This document shows positions 23,101 through 35,570 of a stretch of DNA of 64,000 nucleotides, piece after piece. The notes beneath the pieces are model-generated. The model had not been told where the DNA came from and did no database searches. It saw only the letters and a list, made by a program, of their open reading frames with translations. Source of the DNA: Mantis religiosa (lineage: Eukaryota > Arthropoda > Insecta > Mantodea > Mantidae); NCBI GenBank assembly GCA_030765055.1, contig JAUKNK010000151.1, positions 528,430 through 592,429 of the forward strand, in the 5' to 3' direction. Position 1 is the stretch's first letter. The number at the start of each line of letters is the position of its first letter. The position numbers were made by a program, and so were the translations under genes.

Positions 23101-23832
23101 AAACACAGTTATTAATGCAGTTGACGCGTGCTCTGTTGCTTTCTTTATCTCTCCGTTTTCTCCGTATAAGATAGTTTAGGATGAGGCGGTTTTCTTGAAA
23201 GTGAGTCAGCATTGCACTGTCATCCAGTACTGAGCTGTGTTTAAAGTTTCAATTCTCCAGTTCATGGAGAAGTTAGTTTAAATCGATTGCTAAGTTTGTA
23301 CCGTACAGACAGACAAGGCGAGTTAACAGCTAAGGTGGTAATAAAAACTGAACAACACGGCAATATTTTTCACTGATGTCGTGGTACAGTTCGCGAGTTA
23401 GTTATATGTCCCAAAATTAGAAACAAGACACAAAAGTCTTGATGTAGTTAATTTGTTTAAATATTCAGGAAGACGGACGTTATTTAGCGCTGCTCTCCTC
23501 TCGCAGTTCTCGGCGACAGGTAATCGATTATTCCATCCTAAAAGCTCATCAAACATTTATGCCGTGAGCGACATAAATAATTTCATCTGTCCGAACTCAA
23601 ATCTTCCCTTTTCGACACTTTTACTTTCCCATCCTTCGCTTTACCTTTCGTTCCGTTAATATCTGTATTTTAAGAAAATAAATTAGTGATAAGTTGAAGT
23701 GATGAAGTGATTCAGGTACTGGGTTTGGTACCTAATGACTGAGCAATGTGATCAAACGTTTTTTGAAGGTTTTCTTGTTCAGCAGCTGAATACTATAGTG
23801 GGATCCCTATAAACCTGACCCAATAACAGGAC
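23101..23832. other. Spacer, no gene recognised
   Basis: Only short unsupported frames. No repeat recognised. Confidence 0.45.
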
Positions 23833-23985
23833 ACACGTACAACTTTGATACAATATAATACATAACTTAGAGACTACATTACACTATTTACATCTCAGAG
23901 AAAATGTTGAAGGTGTCCTCCACCAGTGTTCTCCTCGTCTCACCATATTCTCTGAAGTTTTACGGAGATGATATCGGAGGCGGTA
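23833..23985 (+). pseudogene. Fragment of the QQDGATCHTS-type transposase family
   Basis: Plus-strand copy of the segment seen on the minus strand at 15725-15575: ACACGTACAACTTTGATACA, ACACTATTTACATCTCAGAG, GAAAATGTTGAAGGTGTCC, CTCTGAAGTTTTACGGAGAT. It is too short and broken to encode anything. It shows that this transposase or its carrier repeat is dispersed. Confidence 0.75.
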
Positions 23986-24534
23986 GAGGGTTGCCTTATA
24001 AGTCCCGGGTACTACACTGCAGAGCTAGTAGAAGGTGTGCTAGATCACCAGGCGGCTCCACCCGTCTTGACGTTGTTGTCGGTGGGGGAGGCTTTTTAGA
24101 CTCAAGGAAAGGATCCTGGAGTTTTCCATCGCTCGCGGGTAGACAAAGGCTGGGTAGACCTCGTTGTACAAATCTCATGTGTCTGTGTGCCGCAAAACGG
24201 CCCCATCAGACCTGCTCGTAGACTAGAGACCGTCTCACGGAGCAGAAACTTTTACGAAGCGCAAATCAACCAGTCATACACCGCTGAAACACCAGCCGAC
24301 ACTTCTACTCTGAAAGAAAACACCATAGGGAGATGATATGAAGTGATAAGGGGAATGAAATGAAGGGACATGAAATTCATGGGATGTATCTAGCCCACCC
24401 AGCATTCGCCTGGCAACCCGAGAAAACACCGATAAAACCCATATGTCACATAGGTCGACCGCGAGAATCAAACCAAAACTATAGCTTAAAGTTTAGGGTA
24501 TTATTCCCATATTCCCTTGCAGCTACAATAAAAT
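23986..24534. other. Unassigned; possible degenerate SINE on the minus strand at about 24320-24470
   Basis: A purine-rich stretch GGGGAATGAAATGAAGGGAC, then GGCAACCCGAGAAAACACCG, then CGCGAGAATCAAACC recalls the general layout of a reversed tRNA-SINE with a B-box-like end. No second copy was seen, so this is only a suspicion. Confidence 0.25.
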
Positions 24535-24694
24535 GACCTTTATCTTGACTTTTCTTTGTCCTCCAACGTTAAGTCATAATCGAACGATGAATGAAATTTG
24601 TTAAATGTTGCTCAAATGAGTCCACGGTTCATGGAACTTAGAGCTACTCCACATTTGTCTTCCAGGATAAGGTAGAATCCTACCTACCTTATCC
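24535..24694 (-). mobile_element. SINE-1 monomer, 3' part (split by a LINE)
   Basis: Minus-strand SINE-1 body from the 3' end (CCTCCAACGTTAAGTCATAA) through the CTTCCAGGATAAGG block. It stops at TACCTTATCC (24685-24694), where a LINE is inserted. The remaining SINE, with its tRNA head, is at 26622-26715. Confidence 0.87.
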
Positions 24695-26621
24695 TACAGA
24701 GGGATTAGTTTATTGTCTATTCTAGGGAAGATTTTCACTGGAATTCTAGCAAATAGGTTGCAAAATTGGGTTGAGAAGGAGAATAAACTATCGGAGTTCC
24801 AAGCAGGTTTTAGACCGGGAAGGAGAACATTGGACAACATCTTTATTATTAAAACAATTGTACACAAATATCTGAGCAATAAAAGGGGAAGGGTATAGAT
24901 GATATTTATTGATCTAGAAAAGGCATTTGATTATATTAATAGAGATGCATTGTGGATAAAATTACGCAGTAAGGGGATAAGTCAGGCATTTATAGAAGTA
25001 ATTAAGATGATATACCAAGAGAATGAGATGTGTATAAAACTACCAGGCAACAAAGTAACTAAATCTATATCGAGTAAGGCAGGTGTACGGCAGGGATGTA
25101 AACTTAGTCCAGTATTATTTAATCTTTATAGCGATGGAATTTTAGAGGAGATATCAAGTTGTAGGGTACATTCCCCAGTTATTAATAATAAAGAAATACC
25201 GCGGCTACTGTTTGCAGAAGACCTGGTAGTTGGGTCCATATCAAGTGGAGGACTGAGAAGAGCAATGGAGGCAGCCAATTCTTATTGCAATAAATGGGGT
25301 TTGAAAGTGAATGAAAACATAACAAAGATTATGGTCTTCAAAAAAGGATACAGGTTGCGTAAGGATGAGAAATGGGGGGTTAATAGAAGAGAAATAGAGG
25401 TAGTAAGGAGATTTAATTATTTGGGTACAAGGTTGAGTTCAGATGGTAGCTGGAAAGAACAAAAAAAGATGTCTGTGGCAAAAGGCAAAATGGCCATGAG
25501 AGTGATAAGATCATGCTACAGTAAATTGCCAGATATAAATGTCAAATGGTTGGAGAGAATTTATACAGCAGTAGTAGAAAATAGAATGTTACATGGATCA
25601 GAGGTATGGGGAGTAGATGAGGCTTGGAGAGAGACTAATAGAGTGCATAGATCCTTTTGCAAATATATATTGGGATTACCAATAGCCTCACCTAATGGGG
25701 CAGCACAATTAGAACTAGGCAGGCATTCTACTAAAATTAAAAGCTTGTCAAGGGCAATGAAATATTTATACAGAATCACTAACTTGGAAGATGGCAATAT
25801 AATTAAAGAATGTTTTCATATTCAAAAGAGAAGTAACTGGGGTGGGTCTTGGGCATATCAAATGTATGACTTGTTGAAGCAGATAGCTATGGGTCATTCT
25901 TGGATGAATGCAGAGTATGGGTATAGAGGCTTCTGGAAAGAAGCTAAGCTAAGATTAGAAGATATTGACAGACAAGACATTTTTGCCAATACAAGTGACA
26001 AAAGCTCACTGAGGTGATATAGAGAAATAAAAACAACCTGGGGGAGGGAAGGATATATAGATATATGTAGTAAGTTAGGGCGAGAAGGTTTTGCTTGGGC
26101 GAGAACAGGAGTGAGAAACTTGAAAGGTATAGGTCGAGAGAGGGAGCTAGATAAATGTCCATTGTGTGGAGAAGAGAATGCAGATTTCCATTGTATATTA
26201 TATTGTATTGTATTGGCTACGTAAATGGGACAATTTGGGGGTGAAGTAGTAATTAGAAAACTTTTGTCAGTAAAGGGAGAAAAGAACAAGAGAAATATAG
26301 GAAATTATTTAGGGAAAGTTAAAGAGAGATGGCTAAGAACAATTAAGAGAAAAATGTAGAGTGGGATAGGTGAAATGGCAGGAAGTGTAAAAAGGAGCAG
26401 AGGACCTCCAATACACAAAAACCTATAGTTATGTGTATGGGGACCGAATTACTATTCAATGATGGGCAACATGATAACATGATAGAATTTTCAGGATTTA
26501 GGAATATATGGCATATTTCAGTATGGATTTTATAATTGTAATCTTGATTTTGTATTTCCATTTGTTGATGTAAAAGGAAATAAATTACTACTATTACTAT
26601 TAAATTACTATTACTATTACG
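24695..26621 (+). mobile_element. LINE (clade unresolved), 5' truncated, inserted in SINE-1
   Basis: The element begins within the reverse transcriptase and ends in a TTACTATTAC-type simple tail at 26580-26620 rather than poly(A). It is flanked by the 10-bp duplication TACCTTATCC (24685-24694 and 26622-26631) of the host SINE. A non-poly(A), repetitive tail occurs in several LINE clades, so clade assignment is left open. Confidence 0.9.
24704..26230 (+). pseudogene. LINE reverse transcriptase with altered FAED catalytic box
   Basis: The reading runs SILGKIFTGILANRLQNWVE, FQAGFRPGRRTLDNIFIIK, then an in-frame TAG at 24896, then MIFIDLEKAFDYINRDALW (catalytic Asp), GVRQGCKLSPVLFNLYSDG, and LLFAEDLVVGS where (F/Y)ADD is expected, so the first catalytic Asp of that box is Glu. 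A thumb with FNYLGTRLSSDGSWKEQKK follows, then TGA at 26015. Beyond that stop the text still carries a terminal Cys/His motif, CPLCGEENADFHCILYC. The two stops and the D-to-E change mark it as inactive. The 372-codon frame 24899-26017 is otherwise clean, implying moderate age. Confidence 0.88.
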
Positions 26622-26715
26622 TACCTTATCCAGGTAACTCACCCTAACCGAGATTCTAACTTGGGACCACTTGAACGTGAGGCATATACGCTACCATCTA
26701 CGCTACCGGCGTGGG
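26622..26715 (-). mobile_element. SINE-1 tRNA head (second half of the split copy)
   Basis: After the duplicated TACCTTATCC the SINE continues with CAGGTAACTCACCCTAACCG, then the reversed B-box and A-box (GCTACCATCTACGCTACC). With 24535-24694 this reconstitutes the layout of one complete SINE-1. Confidence 0.87.
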
Positions 26716-27369
26716 CTATCCTGAAGTAGATAGGGGAATATGCATTTCCTAGAAGAACATGTAGGAAAAGTAATATAAGTGTAACACCTCAGGACATAAC
26801 CTTCTTCTCGCTAGATAAATTTAGCATTTTTAATACCACGATCTGAAGCTTTCTGCACAGAATAAAAGAAACAAAAGTAAAAAACCTATTTCCAACATTC
26901 GATGTCTCCATAGCTCCCATACGCTTCCTAACTTAATGCCCAACGTACACATAGAAGCTGAAACAAAGACATTTTTACAATTGTGAAAGAAACGACTGAT
27001 AATAGAAACTGAAATAATAGCACATTCACTGTTTGGAACAACGAAGTTTGCTGCCTCCAGACGGGGAGTTTATAAACTATTATTGCAGCTGCTATTGGGA
27101 AAGTCATTCAGAGCATTTTGCACCCAGTGTGCTTTTGTACAGGACAATCAGTATAAATGAAAACACAACAAACAAAACGAAAATACTAAACAGAGTCTCT
27201 CGTGTGCATCCACAGTCCAAGGGATAAACATTCGTACATTGTTAATAAGGGAAATAAAGCACACTCTCTGTTGTGCCTCATTCACTTGTCATTCTCTACG
27301 TTCTTTTGTTTATACTTATATAGCTTCCACAAAACATTGCCATAAAAGCAGCTTAATTTGATTTGATGT
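26716..27369. other. Spacer, no gene recognised
   Basis: AT-rich. No supported frame or repeat. Confidence 0.45.
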
Positions 27370-30300
27370 CAACCTTTAAAGTCCTCCAAAGCTAAGTTAT
27401 ATCCGAGGATGAATAAAATGATTTCCATGCGAGTCCGTGGTCCATAGAGCTTAGAGTTACCAGACATTCATCTTTCAGCAAAACGAAAAACCTTCAACGT
27501 TGTCAAATCAGACGTTGAATGAAATTACGTTCAATGAGTACAGGGTATATAGAGCTTACGGTTTCCCAACATTTATCTTTCAGGATAAGGACAAAAACCT
27601 CCTAAGTTAAGTCATATCGGACGATGAATGAAATGATGTTCAAATAACTACAAGGTACATAGAGCTTAGAGTTACCAGACATTCATCTTTCAGTATAATA
27701 GAAAACCTCCAACGTTAAGTCATATAGGAGGATGAATGAAATGATGTTCAAATAACTACAAGGTACATAGAGTTTAGAGTGACAGACATTTATCTTTCAG
27801 AATAAGGGAAAACCTCCAACGTTAAGTCATATCGGACAGTGAATTAAATGATGTTCAAATGAGTACAGGGTACATAGAGCTTAGAGTTACCAGACATTGA
27901 TCTTTCACGATAAGGGAAAACCTCCAACGTTGTCATATCGGACGACGAATTAAATGATCCTCAAATGAGTTCAGGGTACATACTGCTTAGAGTTAGCAGA
28001 CATTCATATTTCTGGATAAGGGAAAACCTCCAACGTTAAGTCATATCGGACGACGAATGAAATGATGTTCAAATGAGTACAGGGTGCATAGAGCTTAGAG
28101 TTACCAGACATTTATCTTTCAGAATAAGGGAAAACCTCCAACGTTAAGTAATATCGGACGATGAATGAAATGATGTTCAAATGAGTACAGGATACATAGA
28201 GCTTAAAATTACCAGACATTTTATCTTTCAGGATAAGGGAAAACCTCCAACGTTGTCATATCGGACGACGAATTAAATGATCCTCAAATGAGTACAGGGT
28301 GCATAGAGCTTAGAGTTACCAGACATTTATCTTTCAGAATAAGGGAAAACCTCCAACGTTAAGTAATATCGGACGATGAATGAAATGATGTTCAAATGAG
28401 TACAGGATACATAGAGCTTAGAATTACCAGACATTTTATCTTTCAGGATAAGGGAAAACCTCCAACGTTGTCATATCGGACGACGAATTAAATGATCCTC
28501 AAATGAGTACAGGGTACATACTGCTTAGAGTTAGCAGACATTCATATTTCTGGATAACGGAAAACCTCCAACGTTAAGTCATATCGGACGACGAATGAAA
28601 TGATGTTCAAATGAGTACAGGGTACATAGAGCTTAGAGTTACCAGACATTTATCTTTCAGAATAAGGGAAAACCTCCAACGTTAAGTAATATCGGACGAT
28701 GAATGAAATGATCTTCAAATGAGTACAGGATGCATAGAGCTTAGAATTACCAGACATTTATCTTTCAGAATAAGGGAAAACCTCCAACGTTAAGTCATAT
28801 CGGACAGTGAATTAAATGATGTTCAAATGAGTACAGGGTACATAGAGCTTAGAGTTACCAGACATTGATCTTTCACGATAAGGGAAAACCTCCAACGTTA
28901 AGTCATATCGAACGACGAATTAAATGATCCTCAAATGAGTTCACGGTACATACTGCTTAGAGTTAGCAGACATTCATATTTCTGGATAAGGGAAAACCTC
29001 CAACGTTAAGTCATATCGGACGACGAATGAAATGATGTTCAAATGAGTACAGGGTGCATAGAGCTTAGAGTTACCAGACATTTATCTTTCAGAATAAGGG
29101 AAAACCTCCAACGTTAAGTAATATCGGACGATGAATGAAATGATGTTCAAATGAGTACAGGATACATAGAGCTTAAAATTACCAGACATTTTATCTTTCA
29201 GGATAAGGGAAAACCTCCAACGTTGTCATATCGGACGACGAATTAAATGATCCTCAAATGAGTTCAGGGTACATACTGCTTAGAGTTAGCAGACATTCAT
29301 ATTTCTGGATAAGGGAAAACCTCCAACGTTAAGTCATATCGGACGACGAATGAAATGATGTTCAAATGAGTACAGGGTACATAGAGCTTAGAGTTACCAG
29401 ACATTTATCTTTCAGAATAAGGGAAAACCTCCAACGTTAAGTAATATCGGACGATGAATGAAATGATCTTCAAATGAGTACAGGATGCATAGAACTTAGA
29501 ATTACCAGACATTTATCTTTCAGGATAAGGGAATACCTCCAACGTTAAGTCATGTCGGACGATGAATGAAATGATCTTCAAACTGAGTGCAGGGTACACA
29601 GAGCTTGGGGTTACCAGACATTTATCTTACAGAATAAGGGAACACCTCCAACGTTAAGTCATATCGGACGATGAATGAAATGATGTTCAAATGAGTACAG
29701 GGTATATAGAGCTTGGGGTTACCAGACATTTATTTTCAGGATAAGGGAAAACCTCTAGTGTTAAGTCACATCGGTCGATGAATGAAATGATGTTCAAATG
29801 AGTACAGGGTATATAGAGCTTAGAGTTACCAGATGTTCATCTTTCAGGATAAGGGAATACCTCCAACGTTATGTCATATCGGTCAATGTATGAAATGATG
29901 TTCAAATGAGTACAGGGTATATAGAGCTTAGAGTTACCAGATGTTCATCTTTCAGGATAAGGGAATACCTCCAACGTTGTGTCATATCGGTCAATGTATG
30001 AAATGATGTTCAAATGAAAGCAGGGTACATAGAGCTTAGAGTTACCACTCATCTTTCAGGATAAGGGAAAATCTCCAACTTTAAATCATACCGGACGATG
30101 AATGAAATGATGTTCAATGAGTACAGGGTACATAGAGCCTGGAGTTACCAGACATTCATCTTTCAGGATAAGGGAAAACCTCCAACGTTGTCATATCGGG
30201 CGATGAATGAAATTATGTTCAAATGGGTACAGAGTACATAGAGCTTAGAGTTACCAGACATTCATCTTTCAGGATAAGGGAAAACCTCCAACGTTGTCAT

Positions 30301-30720
30301 ATCGGGCGATGAATGAAATTATGTTCAAATGGGTACAGAGTACATAGAGCTTAGAGTTATCAGACATTTATCTTTCATGATAAGGGAAATCCTCCAACGT
30401 TAAGTAATATCGGACGATGAATGAAATGATGTTCAAACGAGTACAGTGTACATAGAGCTTAGACGTACGAGACATTGACCTTTCAGGACAAGGAAGCCTG
30501 GAACTTTAAGTCATACCTAACGATGAATGAAATGCTGTTCTAATCAGTATAGGGTCCATGGAGCTTAGATTTAGCAGACATTAATGTTTCTGTATAATGG
30601 AAAACCTCCAATGTTAAATCATATCAGTCGATGAATGAAATGATGTTCAAATGAGTACAGGGTACTTAGAGCTCTGAGTTACCAGACATTTGTCTTTCAG
30701 GATTAGGGAAAACGTCGGAT
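27370..30720 (-). repeat. 108-bp satellite array C, minus strand, with higher-order repeats
   Basis: About 31 units, the largest array of this family here. Internal variants recur in blocks. A unit with CGGACAGTGAATTAAATG appears at 27833 and 28801 (968 bp apart, about nine units) with matching neighbours. A three-unit cycle (variants with GAATTAAATGATCCTC, GGTGCATAGAG and AAGTAATATCGG) repeats several times. Terminal units are more diverged than internal ones. The array is preceded, in its own orientation, by a SINE head at 30721-30826. Confidence 0.96.
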
Positions 30721-30826
30721 ATAGCCTTATCGTGATAACTCACCCTGAGCGAGATTAGAAGTCAGGACTTATCGTACGGAGGCAGATACTTTACCATTTT
30801 TGCTACTAAGTTGGGCTATTTTTGTG
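30721..30826 (-). mobile_element. SINE-1 tRNA head attached to array C
   Basis: Reversed SINE-1 head: ATAACTCACCCTGAGCGAGA, a decayed B-box, and TACTTTACCATTTTTGCTAC (decayed A-box) ending GGGCTATTTTTG. Its orientation matches the array. Confidence 0.75.
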
Positions 30827-31982
30827 TTGAGGCTTTAAGACAAACACATATGCTCTGAAATTATAATTAAAATTCTTATTCCTGATCTTATATGTCCATG
30901 GTAAAGAAATTAATATATTAATACTTTTTTGGGATGTTGAAGGGTGTACTTTGTTGACAATGCCGTCAATTGGTAGGATTTTCTCCAGTTACATTCTAGA
31001 GTGGTCTGAAATGGTATCTGGCTTGTATTCGCGCCATAGTCTGCGTAATTTACTTCTTTTCCCGATAACTGAAAAGCATTCTGAGTTTCAAAGCAGTGTA
31101 GCGATTCAGTAACAAGGGATAGAGAAAATAACTTGAAGCTTTAGAGAAGCCAGAAACAAGATAGTGACTGCTAATGACAAAGATGCGTGGCTCGTTTGTT
31201 TTATACTTGCTGTGAATTTGCTTTTCCCTCATTCATGGAGATTTAGCATGAAAATCTCGAGGTAATGGAGATGCGAGACAAGAAGTCCAGAGCATCTTTT
31301 TTAATTACTCGGATGCTGCTGTTGGTCTCGCTGTGGTTGCGTAATAAAGCTCGAAATAGTCCCAGGAGGGGAGGGTCCTGACTTAATAAAAGGAAACGGC
31401 GCAGTAATCTGGTTTTAATCCCGTTATTTCACTGATGAATTGTCCCCAAGAACGATTCAGACATTCAGCGTGGAGTTCCACCTCCACTGTACACTCTGTG
31501 CAAGCTTTTAAATTATCATAAAGAGTATTAAAATGACCTTAAATGACGACCCTGTGAACTTAAATGTATTTAAAGCTACCTAAAACAATGAAGAATGGGT
31601 CAAAATGCTGTTCATTTGTCGACTGCTTGAAAAAAGACAAACGTGCACTTCTCTCCACAAGGCTTAGCTTACCAGCAACTGCTTTCGCAAATTCTATTGG
31701 GGTTTTAATTTCGCGAAAATAATATTTTTACTTTCGAAGACATGAAATACAAATATAATTTCAATCACATGGTTCGGCTTTCAAAAGTAGCAGCTGGAGT
31801 ATCCCCTAATTCCATTACAGGACAAGTCTGTCTTACAAAATGCACATAAACTGCTTAGTTCGACGTATTAACGGGCAGGTAGCTGTTCAATTTTTTAACA
31901 AATTATAAACAGGTGAGTCATATTGCTAAATATTTCCAAGAGTGTTAAGTTTTTGATGTTCTGAAATTTTGCCATTCTAATT
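30827..31982. other. Spacer, no gene recognised
   Basis: Short open frames only. No repeat recognised. Confidence 0.45.
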
Positions 31983-32731
31983 CGAGGGCTGTACAATAAA
32001 GAATGATCACAATCTTTTTTTGACAACGTACCGTTACTCATCCTCATAATTTTGATGGTACTTCTCAAAATTGTCTCCCCTGAATGCGACGCACATGTCC
32101 CAGCGTTTCTGTCAGTCTTCAAAGACATGCTAGAAATCATTTTTGAGAGATCCTTAAAAATCGCCTCCGCAGCCTTCACCACTGCTTCTGATGATGGATA
32201 ATGTCTCCCACGAAGGCGTTTCTTTAAGTTAGGGAATTGAAAAAGGTTACATTGGCCTAAATCCGGACTATATGGAGGGTGCGGGATGCACTTCACGTTG
32301 ATTTTTACAAGATATTCAGCAACAACATTGGCAGAATGCGGCCGCGCATTATCGTGGTGCAGCATCCACACTGCTTCACGGAAATGTGGTCTTTTGCGCC
32401 TGATATGGATTTGCAATGTTTTCAGGACATCTCTGTAGTATTGTGCAGTTACTGATGTGTGTGCAGGTACTACATGCTGATAAACAATTCCATGAATATC
32501 AAAGAATGAAATGACCATACCTTTCCCAGCAGAAGCAACCACTTTTGTTTTTTCGGGAGTTGGTGATGAAGGAGATTTCCACACTGAGCTTTGCTGTTTG
32601 CTCTCAGGATCAAAATGATGTAGCCAAGTTTCATCAGCAGTGATTACGTTTGAAAGAAACTCCGGATCTTCCTCTAACATCAATTTTAACTGCATGTTAC
32701 CTCCATTGCAGCGGTAGGCAATACTGAACAT
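31983..32731 (-). pseudogene. Mariner M2 transposase lacking its DNA-binding domain
   Basis: The frame begins MFSIAYRCNGGNMQLKLMLE: sequence from before the normal start is fused to the middle of the protein, removing the helix-turn-helix region. The catalytic part has VITADETWLHHFDPES (first Asp) and MLHHDNARPHSANVV (second Asp). The third block reads PYSPDLGQCNLFQF where relatives have PDLAPCDFFLF, so the third Asp is Asn. The frame runs past the element end (to 31895). It cannot bind its ends or catalyse. Confidence 0.87.
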
Positions 32732-32899
32732 GTCTGAACTTGCCTAGTTCTCACAGACGGGAACCAGGAGTAATAACAATGAAACTACTATGGCGTGGTT
32801 GTTTCACATTAAGTTAACAGAATGTAATGAGATTGAATTGGTGTGCGAAAAATTATGACCATAAAGCAATTATGATCATTCTTTATTGAGCTGCCATCG
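31983..32899 (-). mobile_element. Mariner M2, internally deleted copy (family b)
   Basis: The ends CGAGGGCTGTACAATAAAG (31983) and the reverse complement of CTTTATTGAGCTGCCATCG (ending 32899) form diverged terminal inverted repeats. TA follows the right end; the left TA has decayed to TT. At about 917 bp it lacks roughly 390 bp present in relative M3 (41079-45109). The breakpoint is the same as in M6 (58658-59471). Confidence 0.9.
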
Positions 32900-32901
32900 T
32901 A

Positions 32902-33479
32902 TAAGAAGTCTGCAAAAAAAAACTCTTAAAAATGGAAATCTGGATTTGCTTTTAAAAAAGTTATAACTGGTAAATAATACCGTATCAAATCAATGAAGAT
33001 TCACGTTCTGAGTGTCCGTGGATTTTAGAGAAATCAAGAGTATGTATTGGTGTGTATGTCTGTATGAAAAACATTTATCAAAAACGAAACCAAATTTGGC
33101 ATTTGTTCAGAATTTTCCAAGAGTGCTACAGAAAGCCTCCCAACTCGGAACTACACTTTAGATAAGACATTTAAGAAATTTTTGCTGATCTCAAAAATTT
33201 CTCGAAAGGTTTTCAAGAAAATTCCTTGTTTAAGATATTCTAATCGCAAGCGAAATTTATATTTTGTGTTTTCTAGTAATATTCTCAGAAGTATTCTTCA
33301 GTTTGAACCATATTTGCATAGATGTTGAACCCAATTTACTAAACAAAATGTACCTACATATCAATGAAACAAAAAAGTATAAATTTTTGTGTGGAATAAA
33401 CTATTTTTGAGGCATTACATTTTATTTTCTGAAATTTTTAAATGATACATTTATTAATTGTGAAGTCCTTATTCATCTT
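32902..33479. other. AT-rich spacer, no gene recognised
   Basis: No supported feature. Confidence 0.4.
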
Positions 33480-33592
33480 TCATATCCCGGTCATGTAAAC
33501 AGAACGGAATTACAAAGTGATGACCATAGCAACTTTAAAACATTTGACTATCACATAAAACCTACCTTACTCCCATGTTCCCTTGTGAACAC
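33480..33592 (-). repeat. Dispersed copy of the 124-bp repeat family
   Basis: The reversed segment holds CATAGCAACTTTAAAACATT, TTGACTATCACATAAAACCT and CATGTTCCCTTGTG, matching one unit of the array at 50936-52262 in reverse orientation. Confidence 0.75.
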
Positions 33593-33601
33593 AAGAAAAT
33601 T

Positions 33602-33725
33602 AGCCCGCCTCTGTGGGGTAGATGGTAACGGGTCTACCTCGCGTTCAAGAGGTCACGAGTTTGAATCTCGGTCAGATTGAACTATCTCGATCAGGTTTAA
33701 CCGAGAGCTTTCCCTTAACTGAAAG
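33602..33725 (+). mobile_element. SINE-1 tRNA head attached to array D
   Basis: TAGCCCGCCTCTGTGGGGTA, GATGGTAACGGGTCTACC (A-box region), CACGAGTTTGAATCTCGG (B-box region), then the linker into the first 108-bp unit. Confidence 0.85.
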
Positions 33726-34765
33726 GTAAATGTTGGATAACTCTAAGCGCTATGTATCCTGTACTCATTTGAACATCATTTCATTCCTCGTTCGATATGA
33801 CTTAACGTTGTAGGTTTTCTCTTATCATGAAAGATGAATGTATAGTAACTCTAAGCTCTATGTACCCTGTACTCATTTGAACATCATTTCATTCCTCGTT
33901 CGATATGACTTAACGTTGTAGGATTTCTCTTATCCTGAAAGATGAATGTATAGTAACTCTAAGCTCTATGTACCCTGTACTCATTTGAACATCATTTCAT
34001 TCATCGTCCGATATGACTTAACATGGGAGGTTTTCCCTTATCCTGAAATATGAATCTCTGGTAACTCTAAGCTGTATGAACCCTGTACTCATTAGAACAT
34101 CATTTCATTCATCGTCCGATATGACTTAACGTTGGCGATTTTCCCTTATTCTGTAAGATGAATATCTGGTAACTCTAAGCTCTATGTACCCTGTACTCAG
34201 TTGAACATCATTTCATTGATCGACCGATATGACAACGTTGGAGATTTTCTCTTATCCTGAAAGATGGATGTCTGATAACTCTAAGCTCTATGTACCCTGT
34301 ACTCATTTGAACATCATTTCATTCATCGTCCGATATGACTTAACGTTGGCGATTTTCCCTTATTCTGTAAGATGAATATCTGGTAACTCTAAGCTCTATG
34401 TACCCTGTACTCAGTTGAACATCATTTCATTGATCGACCGATATGACAACGTTGGAGATTTTCTCTTATCCTGAAAGATGAATGTCTGGTAACTCCAAGC
34501 TCTATGTATCGTGTACTCATTTGAACATAATTTCATTCATTGTCCGATATGACTTAACGTTGAAGGTTTTCCCTTATCCTGAAAGATGAATATCTGGTAA
34601 CTCTAAGCTCTATGTACCCTGTACTCATTTGAACATCATTTCATTCATTGTCCGAAAGGATTTTTTCTTATCCTGAAAGGTGAATGTTTGGTAAGTCTAA
34701 GCTCTATGTACCCTGTACTCACTTGAACATCATTTCATTCATTGTCCGATATGACTCAAGTTTTG
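33726..34765 (+). repeat. 108-bp satellite array D
   Basis: About ten units. A dimer containing GTTGGCGATTTTCCCTTATT recurs 213 bp apart (34131 and 34344), showing local duplication of a pair of units. The end near 34765 has lost the usual SINE 3' terminus. Confidence 0.95.
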
Positions 34766-35570
34766 AACACTAAAACTGGAGAGTAAAGTACATGATAATT
34801 CTGACAGACGTTGTGCCTAGCGCCAACAGAATCCGATCAATGCAATGGTACCCGATGATTGACGGTTCCTTAGGCTCAGCCAGCCGGTTGGCGTGAGCTG
34901 TTTATTTTCCAGATGTTGACTTTTCGTTTTCAACCTCCCTTTTGTCTCCTTCGCTCCCCCGGAGTCGAGAATGCAGCTGTCCAAATAAGATTTTCCGGAG
35001 ACAGGCATTTTCCATTAATGTTATGATATAAATACACACCTGCCAGGTAAGCCGACGTCTTCAGAGATCGTTGATTAATTCAGATTTTGTGCAAACACAA
35101 GAGAAATAAACCCAGTAAGTGAAAAGGTAACCTTTCCAAGATTTTTTAGACCTTGTAGGATTTTCAGCACAAGCCACGACTGTGCAGTTGGAGTTCTGAT
35201 TATTTGACCATCACCCCAATGGTTCCGGCCACCCTTTGTCTGCTTCTGCCTCACACCTCTGTCCTGATTGGTGACCTAAAGTGTCCATGTACATTATTCG
35301 GGTAGTAGCTTTTTCTATTAGTCTTGCATTTTGCCATTTGTTCAAAAGAAAATTCAGAATGAAGCTGCATTTGAGCTATGGCATTTGAATGGAAAAATTT
35401 AGTGTATTTTATTCATAAAGTCAACATTGTCAAAGTATTTTACATGTAAAGGGTAGTTTAAGGTGAGCAGTTTTCTTCGACGTACTCTTGTCGGGTGTTT
35501 AGAAGTAGTTTGCTAAACTTTAGTCATTCTTTTTAATTTATGTCCTTAAATACTACAATACAAAGAGCTT
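34766..35570. other. Spacer, no gene recognised
   Basis: No supported frame or repeat. Confidence 0.45.
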
